A stretch of 64,000 nt of DNA from Nephrocerus scutellatus (lineage: Eukaryota > Arthropoda > Insecta > Diptera > Pipunculidae), in NCBI GenBank assembly GCA_947095585.1, contig OX352764.1, forward strand, positions 76,556,816-76,620,815, given 5' to 3'. Position 1 is the first letter of the stretch. The number at the start of each line of letters is the position of its first letter. Under the pieces are notes generated by a model that saw nothing but the letters and a program-made list of their open reading frames with translations, had not been told where the DNA came from and did no database searches. The position numbers and the translations under genes were made by a program. Shown in pieces: positions 53,331-64,000 of the stretch.

Positions 53331-56010
53331 TGATGATTTTACGCAATTCATACTCGATGATACTACTAAATTTGAATCTTCTTATATGTGTGCAAGTATC
53401 CGTAGTAAAGGGTGGTAAAAATTCTTCAAAATCAGGATTCGGTTTCACATTCACGCTGCAAAATAATGGATATTGTTGTAACAAACTATATACATTACAG
53501 ATCCAGAATTTAGACTCCAACCTTATGGTTGTGTTTAAGCGAAGAGGAATCTGCTCAGCAATTCCTTAGGGTTTGGATTAAGGAACACTTCATCGTGACA
53601 GCCTGAGCTTTTGCTGGAAATATGGAGTAGCGATATCCAGTCAAAACTGACGATTCTTTTCATAATTTGAAATTTTCTTAAGTGTACCCGAACGTGTTTT
53701 AATAGTTATAGTTCAGAGTAAAACTTAATCCGGTTATTTTAGTGATGAAATATTTCAATGTTTACGACTAAAAAGTCCCTGTTTACTCTCAATGTCTTGA
53801 TTTTCTTTTCATTCATAATTTTTGCTAACATCTACAGCAAGCTATTTATTTTGATTCGCGGTAGTTTCCAAGTGAACATTCGTTTTTGGTTTGCCAATAT
53901 TTTAAAATTATTATCCTCCTTGTTGTTCTAAATACTGAAATTGGTAAGTCGACACAATACAAATGTATTGCCGTTTTGTATAGTTCCATCCTAACAAAGG
54001 ACACATTTGTTACGTTGTCCGCTGTCCACTAACAAAAGAAGATATTGTGTGAATTTTTATATTCCTTTGAATGCATAGGTAAGTAATTTTTTATTTTGCA
54101 AAACAAGACAATCATATACTTTTCCCTCAGTTAAGTGATTGTTCAACTTCCTATTCACGGTGATGCTAATGGCGGCAAAATGAGGTTGCAAAAACGGAGT
54201 TTGCAAGAAAAAAACATACACAAAGTAACCAATCTGCTCATGCGCTTTGAACATAGCGACAAAATTCCGAAAATTTCAGGTACGGGCAGCACAGAGGGAA
54301 CAATGAATTCCCACAGACACTGAGACCTAAATTTTGTTTTTATGATTAATGCCCTTCGAACTGTCACAACATAATAAAAGATTATTTGTAGGATCTTGCT
54401 GATTGTTGAAATTGGAATGTCCTTTCTGAATGGCTTTCTGATCTTACCGGTTTTCCCTTATTCTGGTATTTCTTACCTCTAATAATCGTAAATGCCTGTC
54501 AAAGATTTACTACAATTTTCGGCTACTTAGCGTAAATTTTAATTTGGAAACGCAAGCTGTCTGCTTGTTAAGTGATATTAAATTAAAACAAAGAGCAATC
54601 AAATCAAAGTAAATCGATTAACGCGAATGGTCAGAGACAGACAAAGATCATAAAAGAATAAATCACTTACTTGGTCGGACCGAGAGTTAATCGCACATCA
54701 TTTTCTGGAATAAATAACGATATCGGTGTTAGCGGGAAATAAGCATTCCAAGCATTTAGCCATTCATTGTCTAACTAAATGACAACCAAGAGTCATTGGC
54801 AGTAAATGTGGTAATCAAATTTATGTGACATTTTACCCGATACTGAGTGAGTTCGCTTAATGGTGTGGCAGTGGAGGTTGTGAGTTTCTCTGCGCATGCT
54901 AAAGTCGTCCGGCAACTAAATGTAGACTTTCTTGAAACGAGAGGCCTTAAATTTAGGACTCCTTTTAGTTGTTTATGATGTCATTAAAAAGAATTACATT
55001 GCTTTGGTGACACATTGGAACGAGTATTTCATTTGATATATACACAAAATGGAAAATTTATTTAATTTCTATATTCCTCGCATGCTTTTAGTTTGTTTGT
55101 CCTGAGCTATTGGTTAAACCCATTCAGTTTAATGACGTGCCATTAAAAATCGACATTTAAACGTTGTTGCATAAATAAATACAAAATATTACGAGGCAGT
55201 AACTTGGAGCCTGAAGAATTTCCATTTCAATTCATGAAGTTTGGCAATTGCTAAATTTTTTGTTTAAGATGTAATCATATCATCCCTGCAATGAAGTTAC
55301 TTACTTGTTGCTGTTAATTTGGTTGGTTTTTGAGGTGGTTTACAAGATAATTAAATCTTGAACACCCAAAGCAACTGGGCGCCATCGTTTTTGATTGATT
55401 TTGCCACTAGAGCAGAACCGCTTTATAAAAACGGTTAGCCGGGCCGGATGCTTTTTGATTTTATGATTTTTAGTCGGAAAGCGACCTCATAAAGTTTTTG
55501 GATAAGGCCGCAACTTCTCCAAATAATGTTGGCAAATCTACATTCGGTTAAATTTTTGTTTCAATGTGGCACCCATCCTGTACACATTTTTACGAGTATA
55601 GCAAGAATCCTAAATTTTTATTATTTTGTTTTAAGTCTAACCGACTCGAAGTATTTATTTATTTTTTTAATATCAACTCAAATATTATTGTTTTTGTTAT
55701 TTTTGGATGATCACTACTAGCCTCATCATATATTTAATATCTCTCTTTTCCACGTATTTTTTGATTATTTCTCACACAATGTGGAATTCGTTTATATTTT
55801 AAAATCTGTCTGTCAATGTCTACGAAAAAAAATAATTTCATTTACTGTTGCTGTTCGTTTTGTGAACACACAATTAGTGAATGTGATGTATAATAGGAGG
55901 TTTTACGGTGTTGGAAAGCATTTACTGAAAATTGCCCACCAACTCCCATCCATCCATCGTCTTCTAATTCATGCGTAGTATAATTGTTTTACCAGCCGAA
56001 GTAAAACTAA
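53331..56010. other. Unannotated stretch, no gene recognised
   Basis: Frames of up to about 90 codons on both strands (53248-53520 minus; 54135-54367 both strands) have no motifs. Probably host non-coding DNA. Confidence 0.45.
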
Positions 56011-56016
56011 GTGTGA

Positions 56017-56037
56017 TAGGTTAGGTTAGGTTAGGTT
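56017..56037. repeat. (TTAGG)4-type tail
   Basis: TAGGTTAGGTTAGGTTAGGTT, identical in unit to the canonical insect telomere repeat. Its position directly after the 3' end of a minus-strand non-LTR element (as AACCT repeats) makes a retrotransposon tail the simplest reading. Confidence 0.85.
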
Positions 56038-56149
56038 GTGATGGCAGCTTATTGCTCACTTAGACCAGTAGCGGTCCTTTGTGTTATCAGAGGATTTTAT
56101 ACCTTTCCCTTTTTCAGAGCTCTTGATAAATCGAAAAATGTCTCACGCT

Positions 56150-56960
56150 TTACCTTTTCGAGATATAAGAGGTTATTCCTTTCCTTAACCGCTTACTTAA
56201 GTGTTCGTGCCTTACATGCATTAGTGCAGAACAGGAACACATATGTTCTATTGTCTCCTCTTCCTCCTTGTCCGTGTAGCTTCTGCAGAAGTCATTATAT
56301 TCAACACCCATCCTTCTCGCGTCTTTCCTTAGAAGGCAGTGTCCTGCCATTATGGCTATAAGCAATTTTAGTACACGTCTCCGCAGGAAATTAGCGCAGT
56401 TGAGTGCTTTAAGTCCAGTTGTCTGGCTATATTACAAGTCTCGGTGTTTTCCCACCTTATATTAATTGCTGATGCTGTCTCTTTTCGAAGCTCAAGTTTC
56501 AGTGTCGCAAAAGGACTTCCCATCTCTGCCCTTTCCGGTAGCAGCTGGAGAGTCATACCACGTCTAGCTAATTCGTCCACCATGCAGTTTCCTTCCACAT
56601 TTAAATGGCGCGAGACCCAAATGATCCTTATACTGAACTGCTCCCTTATCTCGTTGAGAGAAGAACGTCAGCGCAATGCAACTTTTGATTTCAGTGTAAC
56701 TGCTTTCAACGATTTTATAGTCACATAAATGACACTATTCTTTCAAGTTAATATATTATGCTTAAGCCAATCCATGTCCTCTTTAATCGCTATCACCTCA
56801 GCTTGGTATAGAACCTCTGAATTGGTTGGTACGTCCGAAGATACATGCTGCAGTGATCAGGGAGTTGCACAGAAATGCTTGCTTTCAGCTTTTCACAGAA
56901 GACTACTGCTCCTACTTTGCCGTCTAGCTTAGAGCCATTCGTTAAAAACTGTACATTTTC
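56150..56960 (-). pseudogene. RNase H and C-terminal Cys-His region of the I/LOA-group element
   Basis: LTNGSKLDGKVGAVVFCEKL is the RNase H start; the usual TDGS is TNGS, losing the first catalytic Asp. LYQAEVIAIKEDMDWLKHN holds the Glu. The SDSQAA segment is damaged but KSLKAVTLKSKVALR follows. VSRHLNVEGNCMVDELARRG matches VPGHSNVEGN...ADELA, with Pro-Gly changed to Ser-Arg. The C-terminal frame reads MGVEYNDFCRSYTDKEEEET and IEHMCSCSAL, where the second Cys of the CRSC pair is Tyr. Confidence 0.8.
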
Positions 56961-56979
56961 TTTATCAGTTACGGATCCA

Positions 56980-57385
56980 TTCTTCCAGTCTTATATTCAA
57001 AGTATATCCCTGATGTCATAGGATCGAGATTCTTAAATTTTTGCTGTAGAGATTTGATTATGGTGGAGTGTCTCTTTTGGAGACCTTTACACTGATTGAG
57101 AGCTAATAGTCGCGTAGCCGTACTTGCCGATTTTTCTTTGCCAAATATATTTACTAGAATGATGTGGAGGATGGCCTCTAAAGCGCCAGTTGGTATTTAT
57201 CTTTGCGCACCGCTTATAAGCATACAGGCCGCTATTTGTATCTTCTCCATTATATTTTTATACGTAATGTTTTCCATAGCTGGCCACCATACGCTTACCC
57301 CATACGTAGTATTGGTCTCATACTACCGCTGTGTAAAGCCAGTGTACAAGCTTTGGTTATAAACGCCAGTGTGATAAGTGTTCAA
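56980..57385 (-). pseudogene. RT thumb of the I/LOA-group element
   Basis: Minus-strand readings in shifting frames: VCTLALHSGSMRPILRMG, YGVSVWWPAMENITYKNIME-like residues, KIQIAACMLISGALRK, IPTGALEAILHI, LVNIFGKEKSASTATRLLAL and NQCKGLQKRHSTIIKSLQQK with FKNLDPMTSGIYFEYK. This is the connection between the RT and RNase H domains of RNase H-bearing non-LTR elements. Confidence 0.7.
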
Positions 57386-60370
57386 TGTGTCGGCTTGTTA
57401 CAAAAAATTTATTCTTTATTGTTTCTTTAGTATTTTTTAACATCTTTTTATGATACAATAAAAAGAGACGTAGATCGAGTTGAGCGTAAGTCGAGTCGAG
57501 TGTATCTCAGGTGGGATGTAGATTTGAATGTTACGTGACAGCAAAATTAGTAGCTATGAAAGAAGCATAGAGATGCGGTGCATTAAAACAAGCGGAGCGT
57601 AAAGTATGAATCTTAAAATAGAGCATAATTTTCCGCTTCTAAAAGCAATGCTGCCTTGTGTCGTCTACGCGTACTTAAACCACCAACCTTTATACATGAA
57701 TGGCACTTCCATTAAAGAATTTAAAAAACTTGCACTACCAGGTATGGGAATCAACAACAAGCTTCGTCGAAAGGTCCACAAATTCACCACCGCTATGAAT
57801 GCTGCGAAATATTAAATTTTTCCTAAAACGGTGCCAAAAAAACATGATATACCTTATCATATCTCCCGTTTTTCCAGGATTACTTCCTAATAATGTTTTA
57901 TAACATTTTAACTTATTCTTATCATTTTCTCTATGAGATTTTCAAATTCGATTGCTGAACTTACCCGAAAGATGAAATACTGGTCAATTACTTCATTCTT
58001 TTTCTCACATTCAAGCGAAAAGGCCAGTGGAACATAATCACAATTTAATTCCCATCTAGTATCAAAACAATATAAGTCTTAAGAGGCAACAAAAATTAAA
58101 ACTGACGCAGCAGATATACTGACACTCATCCAATAAGTTTGCATTCTTCCATGCCAGCTAGCAATTCAAAGAGAGAGTGTAATAATGATTCCTTGCCACA
58201 CCAATTTTACAGCCATATTTCCCACATGCCGGGATCGGCTCGCACATCAGAATGAGAGCATTTCTTCTACACCAACAAATTAGGAATCCTTCAGTTATGG
58301 GATGTGTATGTGATGTGTTAAAAAAAAACAAGGACAAACCTTGAATATAAATCCAAAAACTGAGAATAAGATATACCCTGGAAATATGCCAGGATGACAT
58401 GCACAGCACATGCACGTTATAAACAACAAAACCTAGAACTGTCTCTTGCAACAAGGCAATAGCGACAGATACAACCACACAAAATGTCAAAAATTTTAAA
58501 TGGAACTATACTAAAGGACTGACGGAGTTGAACTTACGCCCCCCTTCGTCTATCTGTCTCTCCGACTGACTGTCTAAAGCTGAGCGAAGTGCCACAAATT
58601 CAAATGACTTGCCTGAATTGAACTGACATTACTGTTTATGACATATGTCAAAGTTAAATGAAGTTTTTGTATCTTTCTTGTTATTTTGGTTGTTCTGTCC
58701 ACACAGGACGTAGCAGTGTTTTAGGGTATCAACATTTTGCCTTATTCCTTTGGAGCTCAAAGCTTGAGGTCTTGAGTAGAGGCGCTTTGCTCTTAATGAA
58801 TAATGAATTAAAAAATCATAGTCTTATAATGAAGCGATTAGTGCAAATCCTTCCTGAATAGAACTATCGTTGCATTGCATGGCCGCATCGAGCAACCTGA
58901 ATGGGATGTGTCGCTCGTCCTGAATATGAATCAAGTGAGTATCAACAGGATTAAAAGAGAAATACATACTTCTGGACTTCTGAGTGTTTTGACAATTTTT
59001 CCGGAAACGACATAATGTTTTTATGTATTACTGTATTATTGTATTTCTTATTATTTTGATATTCTTCGAATAACTAGAAATACTTATATTTTTGGATGTC
59101 AATTTTTTTGCCCTCTCATCAACCAACCATTCAAACCGCCACTGCTTATTAAAGAAGTGCGCAATGAAATCAGATACAACGATACAACACTTAAACACGT
59201 TCTAGACATCAATTTCACCGCCTCCACAGTGTCAGTTCAGTGTCAGATTCGTCTTGATTCCCAAGTAGAAGGGGCAGTTGACAGGAAATCAACAATTTTG
59301 GTTCGTCCTTTTCTTGCAAAAAAAGAAATATAAACTGTGTTTGGGGAGGGTATGTACACTTATAATTCTTAGATGGCATAGTGGAACAACGAAACAACTG
59401 CAGAAATTGTTCTGACAGACACGATTTGCTAACAAGACACAACGATGACAAGATGTCAACTCGAACAACGAGAACTGCCAGCATTCCGAACGATACCAGG
59501 GGAATATGCAGTGTACAGAAATGTCAGCGCTCGAAGCGTTTGTTGGTGGCTGTTGGCAAAAATGATTGCTTTGCTAATACACACACAAAATGCATCTGAA
59601 CAAATACAAGTTTTAAAACAACAACAAATAACCAACTTCTAAAATGGAAACGAATTATTTTCTCTGTGCAAATATAACAAGAAACATGTCATTTACCAAC
59701 TGTTTGCGGGATGTCTAATTTTTATGGCATTATTTGTAGTGCCAACTATTTATCAAGAATCAGTTGGGAGGAGTAAGTAGAAAGCGAATTAAAGAGGATA
59801 ATTTTATTGACCAAGTTTAAAAAAAAACATTTCTTAATAGCTATTACAACCGATAAACCGACATTAAACCGATTTAATTAATTAATATATGTAGTTCTAA
59901 TTTAAATTACACAGAAATAACTTTTTCGTGTTCTAACGTTCACAGAAAAGCATCAAAACCTATAGAATGTAACGTATGTAACTCATGACAACATATAGGC
60001 AAAAATCTTAAGACTTTATCCTTCGTTGGTCTTTTGAAGAAGCTATTCATCTTCTTGGGTAAAACTTTTCCCCCCTCTCGGAATAATAAAACTGAAATAA
60101 TACCAAGAGCATCAAAGTATCGACTTTAAGGTTGTCTATAAAAGCAAATTCAGGTGCAATTAAACAAGGCCATTAGAAAATTCGACATCACAAATAATAT
60201 GAGTATATTTACTAATGTAGTTTGACCAAGTCCAATATAAAAAGCCGACGGATCTGGATTACTATCAAGTCCTGTCAACGTCTATATTGAATACAGAATT
60301 TTGGCCTGCATTCTTATAAGATCTTTTTGACCAAAGAACTGAAGCCTATCATCAGCTGCGACGGAACTAT
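57386..60370. other. Unannotated stretch, no gene recognised
   Basis: No conserved domain. Frames such as 57606-57815 (69 codons, plus), 58158-58490 (110 codons, minus) and 59381-59642 (plus) carry no recognisable motif. Near 57480-57510 a short GTCGAGT-rich repeat occurs. Confidence 0.45.
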
Positions 60371-60384
60371 AGTGATTGGTCCAT

Positions 60385-60780
60385 TAGCATGTGAGGAAAC
60401 GATCCCAATTTTTCTCACATAATCTCAAAATTCTTAGCGATGAAAACCAATACTGGCAGACCAATGTCTGCGTTAACAAGCAACCCAAAGCCTTCACGAT
60501 ATGCTATTATGTCCACAAAAATTGATTGTTTGGTCGGGGTTTCTAGCTGATGAAGTCGTTGGCCCATACTTCTTCTTCAATGATGGCAACTGATCAATAG
60601 AGATTGCTACCGAATTATTTTTGCTGGCTATTTTAAGTAAAAATTGGAAGAAGTTTGAGCGTATTCAACAGGACGCCACATGTAAAACTGCTGGCTAACA
60701 ATCTAGTTATTAAAGTCGAATTCGGCTACTATTTAATTGTCAGAAATGGGCATCGTCTTTGTGCTTTGACGACTCCGTTT
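60385..60780 (+). mobile_element. Mariner-type transposase relic 4
   Basis: Plus-strand readings: KILSDENQYWQTNVCVNKQP (the SDE block with the first catalytic Asp), HDMLLCPQKLIVWSGFLADE with VVGPYFFFNDGN, LFLLAILSKNWKKFERIQQD followed by ATCKTAG (the QQDGATCHTA block with the second Asp). One Gly of that block is lost. Frameshifts and stops occur. The wording parallels relics 2 and 3 (HDMPLNPQK), so they are one family. Confidence 0.75.
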
Positions 60781-60789
60781 GTTTTTCTT

Positions 60790-62040
60790 TAAGGCTATTT
60801 CAAGTCATCGTTCTGCGCCAATCGAGGTCACTTACATGATTTCATACTTCAAAATTAATTTAAAAACAAAATTTGGCGCTCTTATTAAAGAACCTTTTAC
60901 ATATGTATGGACATTAGAAAAGACGAACAACGCGATAGGGGTATTAGAGGAATTAACTGGAATTCAATTATAATTACGGTTACATAACGAGCTACTAGAG
61001 CTATACTAGTTGCTTGGACATCAGAAATTTATATTCTTCTTGTACACTATGTCCGTTACACTCATAACATGTACACTTCAATTATTGTTATGTGATCATA
61101 GTTAGAAAAACGATGCTGGAAAAACATGCGTCAGTGTTGGAAAAACGGGTAGGATATAAAGTATGTTATATTAGGCAGAGACATTAACAAATATTTTGTG
61201 CTATTCTCACTACCGTGGAGATAAAAAAAGGAACGAAATTTTAGGTATCATAATTGGAAATTCAAACTAATACTTATATCTGAATATAAGGTTCGAATGC
61301 TCAGCACTTTTAACCCTAAATAGTTTATGCATAGTAACAGAAAACAGATCGCAAATTCCGGATCATTATCCAGATGAGATCAGACCAAGCACTCGCTGGA
61401 TCGATAGATTTTATGTATTAAAATGATTAGAGCTAGATTTGAGGATGGTGTCAAATTGAAAGAAATGTGTTCCAAATATAAGCCAGTTAAAATATTTTTT
61501 GCGAGGTGACAGGAGGACCCATCATCCTAAGAAGATAAGAGATTGCTAATCTAACTGACAGCAGACTATGGTGTGCGCTTGCAGACTTCCAATTTGTTCG
61601 AAATGCGATTTTACGAAATATTATAAGATATTATTCCAAAGTTCTGACTTGATTTTTTTAAATTAATTTTTCTAAGGTATTTGAAACCGGTTTGAAGGAT
61701 TGGTCAAAAGATAGGTGATACTGGTGACTATCAATTATCATTTGATTGAGTTTTTCCTTACAAAAAGGGGTAAATATCTGATGTGCTCGCTACATTTATT
61801 TATATTTTTCACACGACCATAAACGAAAGTGACCTGCGCTATAACCTACCCTTGAAAGTAGCCATTATCCACACTAGTGTGTTAACAATATTAAATATTA
61901 AATAAATAAATATAAAATGCTATAGCTTCTAACCCGCGCCATAACATCCAGTTTCCTAGCTCATTATAGTTATATTACATCTTGTATAGTTTTCTTTAGT
62001 TTCTGGAAAACTATGGACACACTTTAAAATGTAATACTCC
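60790..62040. other. Unannotated stretch, no gene recognised
   Basis: No conserved domain or repeat recognised. A 64-codon frame at 60779-60973 extends from the mariner relic without motifs. Confidence 0.45.
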
Positions 62041-62204
62041 TCTAATCGATACTTATATTATTAAGAGGTGAAGTTTTGTTTTTCACACAAAACAAATAGA
62101 AAGGACCTACAATATAATGTCATATCCCAATTGACAAGTTATTACTCTAGGACTTTTGTCAGATTATTCGCGAAAGTGGGACACAGTGAATAATATTTTT
62201 TGGT

Positions 62205-62262
62205 CTTACTGGGGTTCGAACCTTCTGCTCAGCAGCAATGCAGTTATCCACTGAGTAGCTAA
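62205..62262 (-). repeat. tRNA-like segment (possible SINE head)
   Basis: The minus strand reads TTAGCTACTCAGTGGATAAC, TGCATTGCTGCTGAGCAGAA and GGTTCGAACCCC. The A-box-like start and the perfect B-box GGTTCGAACCC suggest a tRNA-derived promoter, but no full cloverleaf forms (only two T-stem pairs). It is related to 44729-44800 and lies inside the Helitron-type cluster. Confidence 0.4.
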
Positions 62263-62600
62263 AGTCGACGAAAAAATGGTCGATCGAATGAGTTTTTTAC
62301 GAACACTGCCTTAACGTTAAGAGATACTTAATTGCTTTCCTCATAAAAAAGTTGTAGAACTTAAAAGGGTACATAAAAAATCCACGATGACATATCTCTA
62401 TATGTTAATACACAAATTATTAAAATATGACTAAAAAATATATTTAAAATTAAAGCGTCATCATTATGACTGTTTGCTGTGAGGTGCACTACTCGCTGAG
62501 CTGCTTTCTGTGTTTTGTTTTTTACGAACATCACGCCATATAGAAACGTCATAATGACTCTTAACTATGTGCAGCGCTGCTTTCGGTGCTGTGTTTTGTA

Positions 62601-62899
62601 TACTAATAATATAAAGAGGTAAATTTTGTATATATTTATGTAGAGGCAATCTTCGAAACTATTGGACCGATCTCGATCAGGTTTTCACCATTGTACAGGT
62701 TTTTTTTACTCCGGAGGTTATAGGCTTCAGTTTTTGGTCAGTGGACTAATGTGGAGAAGGGGTAAGTTGGTGTCGGTCAGTTGGGTGGTCATTTGGGTGG
62801 GGGTCAGTTGGGCAACGCCTGTTATTTTAACTTTTTGCTGGTCTTGATATATTGAGGATGGGGAGGAGGGGTTCATGTAACACCGGGGTAAATAGCTAG
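62601..62899 (+). mobile_element. Inner non-autonomous Helitron-type element
   Basis: It begins TACTAATAATATAAAGAGGT with an A before it, has the ATCTTCGAAACTAT and GGACCGATCTCGAT segments of the family, a GGTCAGTTGGGT-type short repeat at 62774-62812, and ends CACCGGGGTAAATAGCTAG followed by T. An A/T-flanked insertion ending in CTAG fits Helitron transposition. Confidence 0.6.
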
Positions 62900-63433
62900 T
62901 TTACTATAATTTGCTATAGAACTCATTTTTTGTATGGGAGATGGACAATTACATAAAATACCACAAAAAATTAATAAAAATTGATCACACTCGCTCAGTA
63001 AAATTGAGCCGCCAAGCATATAAAACTAGCACGGTTGTATAGAATAAATACTCAACTTCTCAACTATTTTTGAAAGCTAAAATGAGGACCGTCACTTTTT
63101 AAACTGGCCCATTTTTTAACTTTTAAAAAAAATCAGTTTTTTGAATTGACAGGTATTTTTCAGAAAATGCCATTCTATAATGACGATTGCATTGCATTGA
63201 ATGCATACGATTTGTGGATGTTTTTATTTTTATCCACAAAGGAACGAAGTGCTTTGCATGTATTTTTATTTTTCAGCATTTATAGTTGAATATCAGTATA
63301 CATTTGGTTATTAGGAAATTTACATGAAAAACTTTAACTTTTATGGATTGTGTTTTAATTACCTATCATTATTTCATACCAGTTAACCCCAATGAGTGCG
63401 GGTAGCGAAGCGCCTCCGAACAGCTATAGTTAT

Positions 63434-64000
63434 GAATGCAAGGACAAGCAAGATTACTTACAGTTATCTGTAGATAAAATGAAAATCACATTTATCAAAT
63501 AATTTTCCAGCAATAAAAATTTCTGTAATCTCAATTACGACTAATATTACTCCTATGCATAGCATAGTCAGTTTCCTTGAATTTTAGGCAACTTAACAAA
63601 TGATTTCCACTTTGAACTCCTCCCTGCAACATGAGAAGCTGTCCTTTTAAACCACTTATCCGCACATCAATAATATTATGCTCAACATATTAAATATATT
63701 ATGGAGTGTGAGTCCTTGAGAAATGATAAAATAAACATATCGATTTTGACATAAAACACCACACACACAAACCAGACGAGCGCAACATATGTGCAAACAA
63801 ATAAATTATCAGCACCGTCAAACGGTCGACATGTTTATTATCACCATACTCTTTGGCGACTTTTTCACAGAAGATAACTGTCATTGGTATACTATACAAC
63901 TGTAGGAGTATGTGAGTGTGACGCAAAGGCCGAGAAACTTGAGACCTTCAAGGACCCGGAAACACTCACTTAATTCACGATATGTCTGGCAATAAATTGT
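63434..64000. other. Unannotated stretch, no gene recognised
   Basis: No domain or repeat recognised. A 75-codon minus-strand frame (63699-63926) lacks motifs. Confidence 0.45.

Larger units (their letters stand above)
56011..57385 (-). mobile_element. RNase H-bearing non-LTR element (I/LOA group), 5'-truncated, with TTAGG-type tail
   Basis: On the minus strand the element runs from the RT thumb (about 57385) through RNase H and the C-terminal Cys-His region to a tail of (AACCT)n, seen on the plus strand as TAGGTTAGGTTAGGTTAGGTT at 56017-56037. It is decayed by several frameshifts but its order is complete for a 3' fragment. Confidence 0.8.
62045..63433 (+). mobile_element. Helitron-type repeat cluster (outer element interrupted by an inner one)
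   Basis: A left end like that of the element at 20945 (TTATATTATTAAGAGGTGAAG at about 62055) is followed by TAAAGTCGACGAAAAAATGG (62262) and ACATCACGCC (62530). A second left end starts at 62601 and closes at CTAG 62896-62899. Sequence after it ends with GTGCGGGTAGCGAAGCGCC at 63396-63414, CTCCGAACAGCTAT and AGT, matching the 3' hairpin of the 20945 element. I infer an outer copy with an inner copy inserted. There is no coding capacity. Confidence 0.55.

Noticed and set aside
56017..56037. True telomeric repeat or chromosome end
   Set aside because: Only four units, internal to the window and placed exactly at the 3' end of a non-LTR element, so an element tail is simpler.
57606..57815. 69-codon plus-strand frame as a small gene
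   Set aside because: No motif or supporting context. Length is within chance for this composition.
62205..62262. Functional tRNA gene
   Set aside because: B-box present but no acceptor, D or T stems pair well. Best read as a tRNA-derived repeat.

Overview
The window is 64 kb of AT-rich eukaryotic DNA that reads as transposon-dominated insect, probably higher-dipteran, chromatin. The evidence is the repeat content: non-LTR retrotransposons of the RNase H-bearing LOA/I group, RTE-like and Jockey/CR1-like groups, mariner-type transposases, Helitron pieces and TA-flanked MITEs. No bacterial gene organisation, rRNA gene, canonical tRNA gene or CRISPR array was found, and no host protein-coding gene could be supported. 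Family names rest on motifs read by eye, so clade assignments are provisional. The species cannot be named from the sequence.

Left third (1-23.5 kb): an RTE-like relic on the minus strand (2.43-3.75 kb) abuts a Lys-codon-rich 11-bp minisatellite (3.75-4.05 kb). An RTE 3' end (6.74-7.17 kb) lies just left of a 200-N gap (7189-7388). Right of the gap is the 3' part of a Jockey/CR1-like element whose 3' UTR is split by a 5'-truncated LOA-like element (8.05-8.98 kb). AT-rich dispersed repeats follow (9.2-10.3 kb), then two LOA-like elements meeting tail to tail at 13.05 kb. The minus-strand one carries a 766-codon open frame. A hairpin-dense block (16.1-16.8 kb), an inverted pair of TA-flanked MITEs (18.59-19.14 kb), a non-autonomous Helitron (20.95-21.36 kb) and a Jockey-like relic (22.29-23.51 kb) complete this part.

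Middle (23.5-45 kb): an 88-bp direct repeat, a MITE with an internal tandem array (26.33-26.94 kb), an RTE endonuclease piece (28.8 kb), a long LOA-like relic (31-33.7 kb), a Helitron helicase relic with its 3' hairpin (33.8-34.5 kb) and a mariner relic (35.4-35.7 kb). The best-preserved gene of the window follows: an uninterrupted reverse transcriptase frame at 36.45-38.41 kb with a structured, polyadenylated 3' end. Two LOA-like copies of one family face each other (39.1-41.4 kb plus, 43.4-45.1 kb minus); the second contains a 285-bp internal duplication.

Right third (45-64 kb): two mariner relics around a LOA-like relic (47.4-49.3 kb), a second copy of that LOA family (51.7-52.2 kb), an RTE relic (52.2-53.3 kb), a non-LTR element ending in a TTAGG-type tail (56.0-57.4 kb), another mariner relic (60.4-60.7 kb) and nested Helitron-type repeats (62.0-63.4 kb).

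The coding pieces do not form an operon or pathway. They are independently inserted, mostly dead copies of enzymes (APE endonuclease, reverse transcriptase, RNase H, transposase, helicase) that once mobilised their own elements. The long unannotated stretches between them could be introns or intergenic DNA of a host gene lying outside the window.
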